Assembly (NCBI RefSeq): GCF_900116765.1
Contig: NZ_UETC01000004.1
Location: forward strand, 124,001 to 188,000
Direction of reading: 5' to 3'
Length of the DNA: 64,000 nucleotides
Origin: Jannaschia seohaensis
GTDB taxonomy: Bacteria; Pseudomonadota; Alphaproteobacteria; Rhodobacterales; Rhodobacteraceae
Below the pieces are notes generated by a model. That model had not been told where the DNA came from, made no database searches, and worked only from the letters and a program-made list of their open reading frames with translations. Of the stretch, positions 24,414 to 33,030 are shown in pieces. The translations under genes and the position numbers were made by a program. Position 1 is the first letter of the stretch; the number at the start of each line of letters is the position of its first letter.

Positions 24414-25556
24414 TTACACCACGCGCCGCGCGCCGGGCATGGCTCCGATCCGCGCCGCGAGCCGGCCCACACGATCCGTGACCTCGGCCCGCACGGGGCC
24501 GGGGCGCGGCGGGTCCGCCAGTTCCGTGAACAAGCCTTCGCGGGGGTTCCGCCCGCGGGAATTGCCCTCGAAGGGGATTGCGCGCAGCACCGCTTCCGCG
24601 GCGGCGGGCAAGCGATCGGGGATCTCCTGGCCCGAGCAGATCGCCCAGTTTCCGGCCCAGAGCCGGCCGACCGACCAGGGATTGTAGCCGCCGCCGCCCA
24701 GCACCAGAACCCGGGGCGCCATCCCGAGAAGGGCGCGGAGGACGGCCCAATGGGCGTTGTTCGACAGGGTCAGCCGCGAGAGCGGGTCCTCCTCCACCGC
24801 GTCGGCCCCGCATTGCAGGACGATGGCATCGGGCGCGAAGCGGGCGACCGCCGGCAGGATCAGGCGGTCGCGGGCAAGGGCGAATTCCGTGTCGTTGAGC
24901 GCGCGGGGCAGGGGCAGGTTGAAGACCTGACCGACCCCAGCGTCCTCCAGCGCGCCGGTGAAGGGCCAGCGGCGTTCTTCGTGGGTCGAGATCAGAAGCG
25001 TGTCGGGATCGTCGGCGAAGGCATGCTCCACCCCGTCCATGTGATGGGCGTCGATATCGATATAGGCGATCCGGGCCGCGCCGTTGCGGCGGAGGCTCAG
25101 AATGCCGAGCACGGCATCGTTCAGATAGCAGAAACCGGACGCGCGGTCGGGCATCCCGTGATGGGTGCCGCCTCCCGGATTGTGGATCACGCCGCCCTTG
25201 GCCAGAAGCTCCCCCGCGAGCAGCGAGGCGCCCGCGCCGGTGGCGGGGCGGCGATACATCTCGGGAAAGACCGGGTTCGAGGCGGTGCCCAGGCCATGAC
25301 GGTCGCGGGTCGCGTCATCGACCGTGCCGGTCTCTTCCGCTCTTTGCAGCGCGGCGACATAGCCGGGGGTGTGCCAGGCCGTGAGCGCCGCTGGCTTGGC
25401 GCGCGGCGAGGTGCGGAACCGCTCCGGCGGCAGCCATCCCAGTGCGCGGCACAGATCCATCACCGTCGACACCCGAGGCACGCGCAGCGGGTGCCACCGC
25501 CCATAGGAGGAGCCGCGATAGATCTCCGATCCGAGAAAGAGCGGGCCCGGGCTCAC
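24414..25556 (-). CDS. histone deacetylase family protein (AcuC/HdaH-like)
   Basis: A 380-residue zinc deacetylase-like enzyme. The metal site is visible as YIDIDAHHMDG and QCGADAVEEDPLSR, the catalytic histidine pair as PGGGTHHGM, and the transition-state tyrosine as LGGGGYNPW. Length and order match bacterial class I/II-like deacetylases, which remove acyl groups from polyamines or protein lysines. Its ATG overlaps the stop of the upstream glutathione peroxidase gene (ATGA), so the two are co-translated. Substrate is unknown; a link to acetyl-CoA synthetase regulation is possible but the AcsA gene here is 13 kb away. Confidence 0.9.
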   Translation of the reverse strand: MSPGPLFLGSEIYRGSSYGRWHPLRVPRVSTVMDLCRALGWLPPERFRTSPRAKPAALTAWHTPGYVAALQRAEETGTVDDATRDRHGLGTASNPVFPEMYRRPATGAGASLLAGELLAKGGVIHNPGGGTHHGMPDRASGFCYLNDAVLGILSLRRNGAARIAYIDIDAHHMDGVEHAFADDPDTLLISTHEERRWPFTGALEDAGVGQVFNLPLPRALNDTEFALARDRLILPAVARFAPDAIVLQCGADAVEEDPLSRLTLSNNAHWAVLRALLGMAPRVLVLGGGGYNPWSVGRLWAGNWAICSGQEIPDRLPAAAEAVLRAIPFEGNSRGRNPREGLFTELADPPRPGPVRAEVTDRVGRLAARIGAMPGARRVV

Positions 25557-26053
25557 TCCGGCAGCACGGCCTCGATCGCGCGCAGAAGCCGCGGCGCATC
25601 GGGCCGCGTGGCCGCGCCTTCGAAGGCGACCAGATCGCCTTCGGTATCGAGCAACGCCTTGTTGAAGTTCCAGCGCGGCACCGCGCCCTGTTCGGCAAGC
25701 CAGCGATAGAAGGGATGCGCGTCCGGGCCGCGCAGCGGCGTGATGGTGGTCAGCGGCAGGGTGAGCCCGTAATTGACCTCGCAGAACTCCGCCACGTCCT
25801 CCTCGGAGCCCAGCTCCTGCCGGAAGGTATTCGAGGGCACGCCGATCACGGTCAGTCCGCGCGGCCCGTATTCCTCATGCAGGCGTTGAAGCCCCGCATA
25901 TTGATCCGTGAAGCCGCAGAGCGATGCGGTGTTCACCACGAGCACCGCGCGTCCGCGCAGGTCGTCGAGGTCGATGAGTCCGCCCTCCAGAGCTTCAAAC
26001 TGAAAGGCCTGGGCGGGGAGGGCGAAGAGAAGAGGAGCGATCCATTTCAACAT
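25553..26053 (-). CDS. glutathione peroxidase family protein, probably exported
   Basis: A 166-residue thiol peroxidase. The peroxidatic cysteine lies in VVNTASLCGFTDQYAGL, followed by VIGVPSNTF and the conserved tryptophan in PRWNFNKALLD. It begins with a hydrophobic segment ending in ALPAQA, so a periplasmic location is likely, unusual for the cytosolic main family. It reduces hydroperoxides with thioredoxin or glutathione. Operon with the deacetylase. Divergent from DUF1178. Confidence 0.9.
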   Translation of the reverse strand: MLKWIAPLLFALPAQAFQFEALEGGLIDLDDLRGRAVLVVNTASLCGFTDQYAGLQRLHEEYGPRGLTVIGVPSNTFRQELGSEEDVAEFCEVNYGLTLPLTTITPLRGPDAHPFYRWLAEQGAVPRWNFNKALLDTEGDLVAFEGAATRPDAPRLLRAIEAVLPE

Positions 26054-26144
26054 GCAGCGGCAGATAGAAGCCTCGGCGTTGCGTTCAAGCCGATTGCGCT
26101 TGGGGGCGAAGCGCCTAGATACTGTTGAGACGAAAGGAGGCGTG

Positions 26145-26552
26145 ATGATCCGTTACGCGCTGCGCTGCAAGGACGGCCATGAATTCGAGAGCTGGTTCGC
26201 CTCGGCGGACGCCTATGACGCGCTGGCGGCAAAGGGCATGGTCTCCTGCGCGGTCTGCGGTGTCGCCGATGTGTCGAAAGCGTTGATGGCGCCCAAGGTC
26301 GCGCCGCGCTCCCAGCCCGAGGGGCCAAGCCCCGACGAGGTCGCCAAACGGATCGCCGAGATCCGCCGCAAGGTCGAAGCGGAGGCCACCTATGTCGGCC
26401 CCCGCTTCGCCGCCGAAGCGCGCGCGATCCACGAGGCGGGCGAATCGCGGGCGATCTATGGCGAGGCGAAGCCGGACGAGGCCCGCGCCCTGATCGAGGA
26501 CGGCATCCCCGTCGCGCCCTTGCCCTTCCTGCCCAAAGCCAAGGCAAACTGA
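26145..26552 (+). CDS. DUF1178 family protein
   Basis: A 135-residue protein of unknown function common in Alphaproteobacteria. It begins with MIRYALRCKDGHEFESWF and has a second CxxC (CAVCG) at about residue 37, suggesting a metal-binding zinc-ribbon-like head, then a helical tail. The ATG at 26145 has an excellent AAAGGAGG site; a GTG one codon earlier is also possible. The stop overlaps the start of the SDR gene (TGATG). Confidence 0.9.
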   Translation: MIRYALRCKDGHEFESWFASADAYDALAAKGMVSCAVCGVADVSKALMAPKVAPRSQPEGPSPDEVAKRIAEIRRKVEAEATYVGPRFAAEARAIHEAGESRAIYGEAKPDEARALIEDGIPVAPLPFLPKAKAN

Positions 26553-27175
26553 TGCGGGCTCTCGTGACCGGTGGGTCGCGCGGCATCGGCGCGGCGCTGG
26601 TGGCCGAGGGCCGGGCGCGCGGGCATGACGTGACCGGGACGGCGCGGGACGGCGCGATGGGTCTCGACGTGACGGACGCGGCGGCGCAGGCGCGGCTGGC
26701 GGCGGCCACGGGGCCGCTCGACCTGCTGGTGTGCAATGCGGGGATCTATGTGGATCGCGAGGCGGATATCCGCACGATCACGCCCGAGCAGCTTGCCGAC
26801 AGCTTTGCCGTGAACGTCACCGGCGTGGTGCTGACCGTGCAGGCGCAACTGCCCAACCTGTCGCGGGGCGGGCGAATCGCCGTGATCTCCTCGCAGATGG
26901 GGTCCTCCGAAAAGCGCGGTGCGGCGGGCCTAGCCTATCGCGCCTCGAAGGCGGCGGCGATCAACCTCGCGCTGAACCTCGCCGAAGCGCTGCGCCCCGA
27001 AGGCATCGCCGTCGGCGTCTACCATCCCGGTTGGGTTCGGACCGATATGGGCGGCGGCTCGGCCGCGATCTCACCCGAGGACGCGGCCCGGGGCCTCTGG
27101 GATCGGTTCGAGACGCTCACTCTGGAGACGACCGGCAGATTCGAGACCTGGGATGGCCGCGCGCATCCGATCTGA
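26552..27175 (+). CDS. SDR-family NAD(P)-dependent oxidoreductase
   Basis: A short 207-residue SDR with ALVTGGSRGIGAALV, NAGIYV, a serine in VISSQMGSS and YRASK as the YxxxK pair, followed by HPGWVRTDMGG. Length and motif order fit the C-factor/CsgA-like branch. Overlaps DUF1178 by one base upstream and modA by 23 bases downstream. Substrate unknown. Confidence 0.88.
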   Translation: MRALVTGGSRGIGAALVAEGRARGHDVTGTARDGAMGLDVTDAAAQARLAAATGPLDLLVCNAGIYVDREADIRTITPEQLADSFAVNVTGVVLTVQAQLPNLSRGGRIAVISSQMGSSEKRGAAGLAYRASKAAAINLALNLAEALRPEGIAVGVYHPGWVRTDMGGGSAAISPEDAARGLWDRFETLTLETTGRFETWDGRAHPI

Positions 27176-27911
27176 GCTTTCGCGCCGGACTGTGCTTGGC
27201 ACTGGGCTCGGCCTTGCGCTGACCACGCCGCTCGCGGCCCAGGAGCCGCTCGTGGTTCTGGCTGCCGCGTCGCTGAAACCCGCTTTGGACGAGGTCGCGG
27301 AGTCCTTCCCGCAGTCGGTCGCGCTGTCCTATGGCGGCAGCGGCACGATCGCGCGGCAGGCCGCCCGGGGCGCGCCGGCGGACGCGGTGCTTCTGGCGGC
27401 GACGGATTGGATGGACTGGCTCGCCGGGCAGGGGGTGCTGGATGGCGACCCGATCCCGCTGGCGGGCAACCGGCTGATCCTGGCCGCGCCGCCCGGCGCC
27501 GCGCCACTGCCGCTGACCGCCGAGGCCATCGACGCCCGGCTCGAAGGGGGGCGCTTCGCCATGGGCGATCCGCTTTCGGTCCCGGCGGGGCGATACGGGC
27601 AGCAGGCGTTGGAGACGCTGGGCCTTTGGGCCCATCTTCGCGGGCGGGCGATCCTGGCGGAGAATGTGCGCGCCGCTTTGGCCTATGTGGCGCGGGGCGA
27701 CGTGGCGCTTGGCCTAGTCTATGGCTCGGACGCCGTGGGGACCGGCGTGGTGGATGTCGCGCAGTTCCCGCCCGACACGCATAGCCCCATCGTCTATCCC
27801 GGCGCGCTGCTGCGCGGCGCTCGGCCCGGAGCGCGCGGCTTTCTGGAGGCGGTGGCCGGGTCCGGCCCGGTTTTCGCCCGCCACGGCTTCGCGCCCCGGC
27901 CCGCCGCGTGA
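27153..27911 (+). CDS. modA: molybdate ABC transporter substrate-binding protein
   Basis: A 252-residue periplasmic molybdate-binding protein. The N-terminus has a twin-arginine-like segment (SRRTVLGTGLGLALTTPLAAQ) that probably directs export, then VVLAAASLKPALDEV, SYGGSGTIARQ and the late VYGSDAVG segment typical of ModA. The ATG lies 23 bases inside the preceding SDR, and its stop overlaps modB, so modABC is read as one unit. No ModE-type regulator or recognisable molybdenum riboswitch is seen upstream, because the start sits inside another gene. Confidence 0.92.
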   Translation: MAARIRSELSRRTVLGTGLGLALTTPLAAQEPLVVLAAASLKPALDEVAESFPQSVALSYGGSGTIARQAARGAPADAVLLAATDWMDWLAGQGVLDGDPIPLAGNRLILAAPPGAAPLPLTAEAIDARLEGGRFAMGDPLSVPAGRYGQQALETLGLWAHLRGRAILAENVRAALAYVARGDVALGLVYGSDAVGTGVVDVAQFPPDTHSPIVYPGALLRGARPGARGFLEAVAGSGPVFARHGFAPRPAA

Positions 27912-28600
27912 TCGCGCTGCCGCCCGAAGCCTGGGACGCGCTGGCGCTGTCGCTCCGTGTCTCGCTGGTGGCGACGGTCGCGGCCTTGCCGCCGGCGCTG
28001 TGGGTGGCGCATCTGCTGGCGCGGGGGCGGTTCCGGGGGCGGTGGCTGCTGGACGCGGCGGTGCATCTGCCACTGGTCCTGCCGCCGGTGGTGACGGGCT
28101 ACGCGCTGCTGCTGCTGTTCTCGCGCTCCGGGCCACTGGGCGCGGTGTTGGAGCCGCTGGGCCTGGGTCTGGCGTTCCGCTGGACTGGCGCGGCGCTAGC
28201 CGCCGGGATCATGGCCTTCCCGCTGATCGTGCGCGCCATCCGTCTCGCTATCGAGGCGGTCGATCCCAAGCTGGAGGAGGCGGCGGCGACGCTGGGCGCT
28301 TCGCGCTGGAAGGTCTGGCGCACCGTGACGCTGCCGCTGATCGCGCCGGGGCTCCTGGCCGGGGCCACGCTGGGTTTCGCCAAGGCCTTCGGGGAGTTCG
28401 GGGCGACGATCACCTTTGTCGCCTCGATCCCGGGGGAGACGCGGACCCTGCCCTCGGCGATCTATGCCTTCCTGCAAGTGCCGGGCGCGGAGCCCGCCCT
28501 GGCCGGGCTCGTGGCCATCGCCGTCGCCGTGGCGGTGGGCGCCGTGCTTGTGTCCAACTGGCTGGCGCCGAAGGTCGCGGCGCGGATCGCGGGGCGCTGA
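27908..28600 (+). CDS. modB: molybdate ABC transporter permease
   Basis: A 230-residue inner-membrane permease with about five to six helices. The EAA loop that contacts the ATPase is clear: EAAATLGASRWKVWRTVTLPL. PLVLPPVVTGYALLLLF is characteristic of ModB. Overlaps modA by four bases (GTGA) and modC by one base (TGATG). Confidence 0.94.
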   Translation: MIALPPEAWDALALSLRVSLVATVAALPPALWVAHLLARGRFRGRWLLDAAVHLPLVLPPVVTGYALLLLFSRSGPLGAVLEPLGLGLAFRWTGAALAAGIMAFPLIVRAIRLAIEAVDPKLEEAAATLGASRWKVWRTVTLPLIAPGLLAGATLGFAKAFGEFGATITFVASIPGETRTLPSAIYAFLQVPGAEPALAGLVAIAVAVAVGAVLVSNWLAPKVAARIAGR

Positions 28601-29652
28601 TGCTCGATGTCGACATCACGCGGAGGGCGGGGGCGTTCACGCTCGACGTGACGCTGGCTGCCTCATCCGGCGTCACCGCCGTCTTCGGCCCGTCCGGGGC
28701 GGGCAAGACGACGCTGGCACGCTGCATCGCGGGGCTGGAGCGGCCCGATTCGGGACGAGTCGCGCTGGGCGGAGAGGTGATGTTCGGCCCGGATCGGGAT
28801 CTGCCGCCCCATCTCCGCGGAATCGGCTATGTCTTTCAGGAGCCCCGGCTCTTCCCGCATCTCGATGTCACCGCGAACCTTCTCTACGGCGCGCGGCCTG
28901 GTACCGATCCGGGGCCGGTGGCTGAAATGCTCGATATCGGCCCGCTGCTCGGGCGGCGGCCCGGCGGCCTGTCCGGGGGAGAGGCGGCCCGGGTGGCGAT
29001 CGGCCGCGCGCTGCTGCGGTCGCCGCGTCTGCTGATCCTGGACGAGCCCTTGGCCAGCCTGGATCGGCGGCGGCGGGCGGCGATCCTGCCCTATCTCGAA
29101 CGGCTTCGGGATAGCGGCACGCCGATCCTCTACATCTCCCACGCGATCGAGGAGGTCGCCCGGCTGGCGACGACCTTGGTGCTCTTGCAGGACGGGCGCG
29201 TCGCGGCCTCTGGATCGGTGGGCGACCTCCTGTCCGACCCGGATGTGGCGGCGCGGCTGGGGCCCGATCAGGCCGGGGCGCTGATCGAAGGGCGCATCAC
29301 GGCGCAGGAGGGCGGGCTTGCGACGGTGGAGACGCCGCTGGGGCAGCTGGAGGTCGCCGGGGTCGATGGGCCGCCGGGCGGGCGTGTCCGTGTCCGCATC
29401 CGGGCCGAGGACGTGATCGTCGCGCGGATGCGGCCCGAGGGGCTGTCGGCGCGCAACGTGCTGCCCTGCCGGATCGCCACGCTGCGCGCCGGGCAGGGGC
29501 CGGGCGTCATGCTGCGGCTTGAGGCGGGTGATGGGCGCCTGCTGGCGCGGCTCACGCGCCGCTCGGTCGAAGAGATGGGCCTCGCCGAGGGCCAGACGGT
29601 CTGGGCCGTGGTCAAGACCAGCGGTGTCGCGCGCATGGATGTGGGACGCTAG
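28600..29652 (+). CDS. modC: molybdate ABC transporter ATP-binding protein
   Basis: A 350-residue ATPase. Walker A GPSGAGKTT, signature LSGGEAARVAIGRAL, Walker B LLILDEPLASLD and the switch histidine in YISHAIEE are all present. The C-terminal 140 residues carry a regulatory Mop/TOBE domain, usual in ModC. ATG 28600 overlaps the modB stop. A weak GGGACC/GGTCCC hairpin follows the gene before the convergent DUF2244 gene. Confidence 0.94.
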   Translation: MLDVDITRRAGAFTLDVTLAASSGVTAVFGPSGAGKTTLARCIAGLERPDSGRVALGGEVMFGPDRDLPPHLRGIGYVFQEPRLFPHLDVTANLLYGARPGTDPGPVAEMLDIGPLLGRRPGGLSGGEAARVAIGRALLRSPRLLILDEPLASLDRRRRAAILPYLERLRDSGTPILYISHAIEEVARLATTLVLLQDGRVAASGSVGDLLSDPDVAARLGPDQAGALIEGRITAQEGGLATVETPLGQLEVAGVDGPPGGRVRVRIRAEDVIVARMRPEGLSARNVLPCRIATLRAGQGPGVMLRLEAGDGRLLARLTRRSVEEMGLAEGQTVWAVVKTSGVARMDVGR

Positions 29653-29679
29653 GGACCCCTGGGCGAGGTCCCCGGGGCC

Positions 29680-30207
29680 TCACCTACGGAGTTTCACCGC
29701 CCCTATCGCGTTCAGCAGCCGCCGTTCCAGCCCCCGCCGTTCCTCGGGCGTGAGAAAGGATCCGATTTCGACCGAGCGGGAGCCGCCCTCCAGCGTCAGA
29801 TAATCTTCGATCGAGCCCACCTTGTCGTGCCGCTCGACTCGCATCCAGAACGGGTTCGCCTCCCAGTCGCGCGTGGAGCCGTCCGGATCCCGCCGGGTCA
29901 GGCGAGCGCTCTCGGCGGTCAGTTCGAATCGCTCCAGGATGTCACGGTCCCTCCAGGAGCGTTGGAGCCCATACCAGAGCGCGCCGAGCACCAGCAGCAT
30001 GAAGGGCAGAACCCCCCACAGCACCGCCGTTCCGATCAATCCGACCAGCGGAACCATCAGCATGGCGAAGGTTCCGCCGATCATGATGACGAACCCTTTC
30101 GGTGTCAGCGATTGGTGCGGCCAGAGTTCGAGCTCCAAGAGCAAAGAGGCCCCGGACTGTGCCGGGGCCTCCCTGTCGCTCTGGTCCGTGATGACACGGA
30201 TCGGCAT
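29680..30207 (-). CDS. DUF2244 membrane protein next to ctaD
   Basis: A 175-residue protein with two central transmembrane segments (about residues 38-57 and 62-82) and a soluble C-terminal beta-rich part (RLTRRDPDGSTRDWEANPFWMRV) typical of DUF2244. The start codon abuts the ctaD stop codon, so it is read with cytochrome oxidase subunit I. Its function is unknown; a role in oxidase assembly is inference from this linkage. Confidence 0.9.
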   Translation of the reverse strand: MPIRVITDQSDREAPAQSGASLLLELELWPHQSLTPKGFVIMIGGTFAMLMVPLVGLIGTAVLWGVLPFMLLVLGALWYGLQRSWRDRDILERFELTAESARLTRRDPDGSTRDWEANPFWMRVERHDKVGSIEDYLTLEGGSRSVEIGSFLTPEERRGLERRLLNAIGAVKLRR

Positions 30208-31881
30208 TTAGTGTCCCGGCTGCTTGTCCCACATCTCGCGGGTCGGCAGCTGCTCGAAGGTGTGCTCCGGCGGCGGGTTGGGCAGGGTCCACTCCAGGGT
30301 GTCCGCATGCTCGCCCCAGTAGGCTTCGTCGGTCACGCGCTTGCCCGCGAAGATCGTGTAGAAGACGATCCCGATGAAGAAGAGGAACGAGGCGAAGGAC
30401 AGGAACGCACCCCAGCTCGACACCGCGTTCCAGAGCGCGAAGGCGTCCGGATAGTCGATGTAGCGGCGCGGCATGCCCTGACGGCCCAGGAAGTGCTGCG
30501 GGAAGAAGGTCAGGTTGGCGCCGATGAAGAACGCCCAGAAGTGAACCTGACCGGCCCATTCCGGATACTGGCGGCCCGACATCTTGCCGATCCAATAGTA
30601 GACCCCGGCGAAGATCCCGAACACCGCGCCCAGCGACATCACGTAGTGGAAGTGCGCCACGACGTAGTAGGTGTCGTGATAGGCCCGGTCGATGCCCGCT
30701 TGGGACAGGACGATGCCGGTCACGCCGCCGACGGTGAACAGGAAGATGAAGCCGATCGCGAAGAGCATGGGCGTCTTGAAGGTGATCGACCCGCCCCACA
30801 TCGTCGCGATCCAGGAGAAGATCTTCACGCCGGTCGGCACCGCGATGATCATCGTCGCGACCATGAAGTAGGCCTGCTGCGTCAGCGACATCCCAACGGT
30901 GTACATGTGGTGCGCCCAGACGACGAAGCCCAAGCCCCCGATCGCCACCATGGCGTAGACCATCGGCAGGTAGCCGAAGATCGGCTTCTTGGAGAAGGTC
31001 GAGACGATGTGGCTGATGATGCCGAAGGCCGGCAGGATCACGATGTAGACCTCGGGATGGCCGAAGAACCACAGGATGTGCTGGTAGAGCACCGGGTCGC
31101 CGCCGCCCGCCGGGTCGAAGAAGGTCGTCCCGAAGTTGCGGTCCGTCAGCAGCATGGTGATGGCGCCGGCCAGAACGGGCAGGGCCAGGAGAATCAGCCA
31201 CGCGGTCACGAAGATCGACCAGGCGAAGAGCGGCACCTTGTGCAGGGTCATCCCCGGCGCGCGCATGTTCAGGAAGGTCGTGATGATGTTGATCGCGCCC
31301 AGGATCGACGAGGCGCCCGAGACGTGCACCGCGAAAATCGCGATATCGGTCGAGAAACCCTGCTCGGTGGTCGAGAGCGGCGGGTAGAGAACCCAGCCGA
31401 TGCCCGAGCCCGTCTGCCCGTTGCCACCCGGCACGAAGACCGACAGCACGGCCAGCGAGGTGCCCGCGGTGAACAGCCAGAAGCTGAGGTTGTTGAGACG
31501 CGGGAACGCCATGTCCGGCGCGCCGATATGCAGCGGCATGAAGTAGTTGCCAAAGCCGCCGAACAGCGCGGGGATGACCACGAAGAACATCATCAGGATG
31601 CCGTGGCCGGTAATCAGCACGTTCCAGAGATGGCCGTTCGGGGTGCATTCCCCAGCGGCGGCGGCGGTCAGGCGCGCGCCTTCCAGGCACATGTACTGAA
31701 CGCCCGGATCCATGAGCTCCATGCGCATGTACACGGTGAAGGCCACCGAGATGAACCCGGCGAGGCCAGAGACCCAGAGATAGAGGATCCCGATATCCTT
31801 ATGGTTCGTGGACATGAACCACCGCGTGAAGAAGCCAGGCTTCTCGTGGTGATCGTGCCCCGAAATGGCGGCGTCTGCCAT
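30208..31881 (-). CDS. ctaD: cytochrome c oxidase subunit I (aa3 type)
   Basis: A 557-residue haem-copper oxidase core subunit. Twelve helices are expected; key parts are HGILMMFF with a haem histidine, FGHPEVYI with the CuB histidine and the cross-linked tyrosine, [19 protein letters not shown], and [13 protein letters not shown] with the haem histidines. ATG 31881 gives the standard beginning ([12 protein letters not shown]) and has GGGAG about 8 bases ahead. It reduces oxygen and pumps protons in the inner membrane. The other oxidase subunits are not in the window. Confidence 0.97.
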   Translation of the reverse strand: MADAAISGHDHHEKPGFFTRWFMSTNHKDIGILYLWVSGLAGFISVAFTVYMRMELMDPGVQYMCLEGARLTAAAAGECTPNGHLWNVLITGHGILMMFFVVIPALFGGFGNYFMPLHIGAPDMAFPRLNNLSFWLFTAGTSLAVLSVFVPGGNGQTGSGIGWVLYPPLSTTEQGFSTDIAIFAVHVSGASSILGAINIITTFLNMRAPGMTLHKVPLFAWSIFVTAWLILLALPVLAGAITMLLTDRNFGTTFFDPAGGGDPVLYQHILWFFGHPEVYIVILPAFGIISHIVSTFSKKPIFGYLPMVYAMVAIGGLGFVVWAHHMYTVGMSLTQQAYFMVATMIIAVPTGVKIFSWIATMWGGSITFKTPMLFAIGFIFLFTVGGVTGIVLSQAGIDRAYHDTYYVVAHFHYVMSLGAVFGIFAGVYYWIGKMSGRQYPEWAGQVHFWAFFIGANLTFFPQHFLGRQGMPRRYIDYPDAFALWNAVSSWGAFLSFASFLFFIGIVFYTIFAGKRVTDEAYWGEHADTLEWTLPNPPPEHTFEQLPTREMWDKQPGH

Positions 31882-31911
31882 TTGGTCGCTCCCGAGTAGT
31901 GATCGTCTGCG

Positions 31912-31934
31912 GGCGCGGGGTCCACCCCCGCGCC
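31912..31934. terminator. hairpin between lipB and ctaD
   Basis: A perfect 9-bp stem (GGCGCGGGG / CCCCGCGCC, loop TCCAC) about 30 bases before the ctaD start. No T run follows on the minus strand. It may end lipB transcripts or structure the ctaD leader. Confidence 0.4.
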
Positions 31935-32028
31935 GGTGTCTGTCCGGACGCTTCCTAGCCCCGTCGCGCGCGCGGGGCAACGCGGCAACCGGACCCATGG
32001 GGACGAAAAATCGACGCAGCGGCGGCGA

Positions 32029-32685
32029 TCAGGCCTCGGTGGTGATCCAGGGGCAGGTGCGTTGCAGTGCCGAATCTAGGTCTTCCATCGTCACCGGCAG
32101 ACCCAGATCGACCAGCGAGGTCACGCCGTGCCCGCTGATCCCGCAGGGGACGATTCCGTCGAAATGGCTCAGGTCCGGTTCGACGTTGATCGAGATGCCG
32201 TGGAAGCTTACCCAGCGCCGCAGCCGGATGCCGATAGCGGCGATCTTGTCCTCGCGCGGGGTTCCGTCGGGCAGGGGGGGCTTGTCGGGCCGCGCGATCC
32301 AGACGCCGACTCGGCCCGGGCGAATCTCGCCGGTCAGGCCGAACTCGGCCAGGGCGGCGATGACCCAATGCTCCAGCGTCTCGACGAAGGCGCGGACATC
32401 GCGGCCCCGTGCGCCCACGTCCAGCATGCAGTAGACGACGCGCTGCCCCGGCCCGTGATAGGTATATTGCCCGCCGCGCCGGGCCTCGAAGACGGGAAAG
32501 CGGTCCGGCTCCCGCAGGTCGGCCGGATCGGCCGAGGTGCCGGCGGTATAGAGCGGCGGATGCTCCAGCAGCCACAGCGCCTCGCGCGCGGTGCCGTCGA
32601 GGATGCTCGCCACACGCGCTTCCATCTCCGCCAGAGCGGTCGGGTAAGGAACGGGTGCGTCGGAGGTGATCCAGTCGGGCGCCAT
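32029..32685 (-). CDS. lipB: lipoyl(octanoyl) transferase
   Basis: A 218-residue LipB. Signatures are [19 protein letters not shown], the catalytic lysine in [17 protein letters not shown], and the catalytic cysteine in [15 protein letters not shown]. It moves octanoate from acyl carrier protein to lipoyl domains of 2-oxoacid dehydrogenases and the glycine cleavage system. I take ATG 32685 ([14 protein letters not shown]) because the extra residues of the longer frame do not look like LipB. The lipoyl-E2 and ACP genes 2.5 kb away are natural partners. Confidence 0.92.
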   Translation of the reverse strand: MAPDWITSDAPVPYPTALAEMEARVASILDGTAREALWLLEHPPLYTAGTSADPADLREPDRFPVFEARRGGQYTYHGPGQRVVYCMLDVGARGRDVRAFVETLEHWVIAALAEFGLTGEIRPGRVGVWIARPDKPPLPDGTPREDKIAAIGIRLRRWVSFHGISINVEPDLSHFDGIVPCGISGHGVTSLVDLGLPVTMEDLDSALQRTCPWITTEA

Positions 32686-32793
32686 ACGCGCTGGATACGC
32701 CGCGTTCGGCATGCCGGCAACGGGAAGCCACGTCCCGCGAAAAACCCCTTTCCATTCCCGCGGCACGAGGCTACACCCCGCCTCGCTCACGAT

Positions 32794-32880
32794 GCGGTCG
32801 TGGCGGAATTGGTAGACGCGCAGCGTTGAGGTCGCTGTGGGGTAACTCCCGTGGAAGTTCGAGTCTTCTCGACCGCACCA
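32794..32880 (+). tRNA. tRNA-Leu (GAG)
   Basis: A full class II tRNA with a long variable arm. Acceptor GCGGTCG/CGACCGC, D arm with GGTAGACGCG, anticodon loop TTGAGGT (anticodon GAG), variable arm, T loop GTTCGAGTC, discriminator A and encoded CCA. Confidence 0.96.
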
Positions 32881-32890
32881 GAGCTTGACG

Positions 32891-32921
32891 GCGCCGCCCC
32901 TTGGGGCGGCGCTTTCGTTTT
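32891..32921 (+). terminator. Rho-independent terminator of tRNA-Leu
   Basis: A perfect 10-bp stem (GCGCCGCCCC / GGGGCGGCGC, two-base loop) followed by TTTCGTTTT, ten bases after the tRNA. Confidence 0.9.
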
Positions 32922-33030
32922 GGGCCCGCCGGTCCCGAATGTGGGTTACCCTCGGTTGACTGCCAACGGGGATTATCCTCTGATCTCGAGAATTTACACC
33001 TTGCTAGGCGAGACCGGCCAAGGTGATCGC

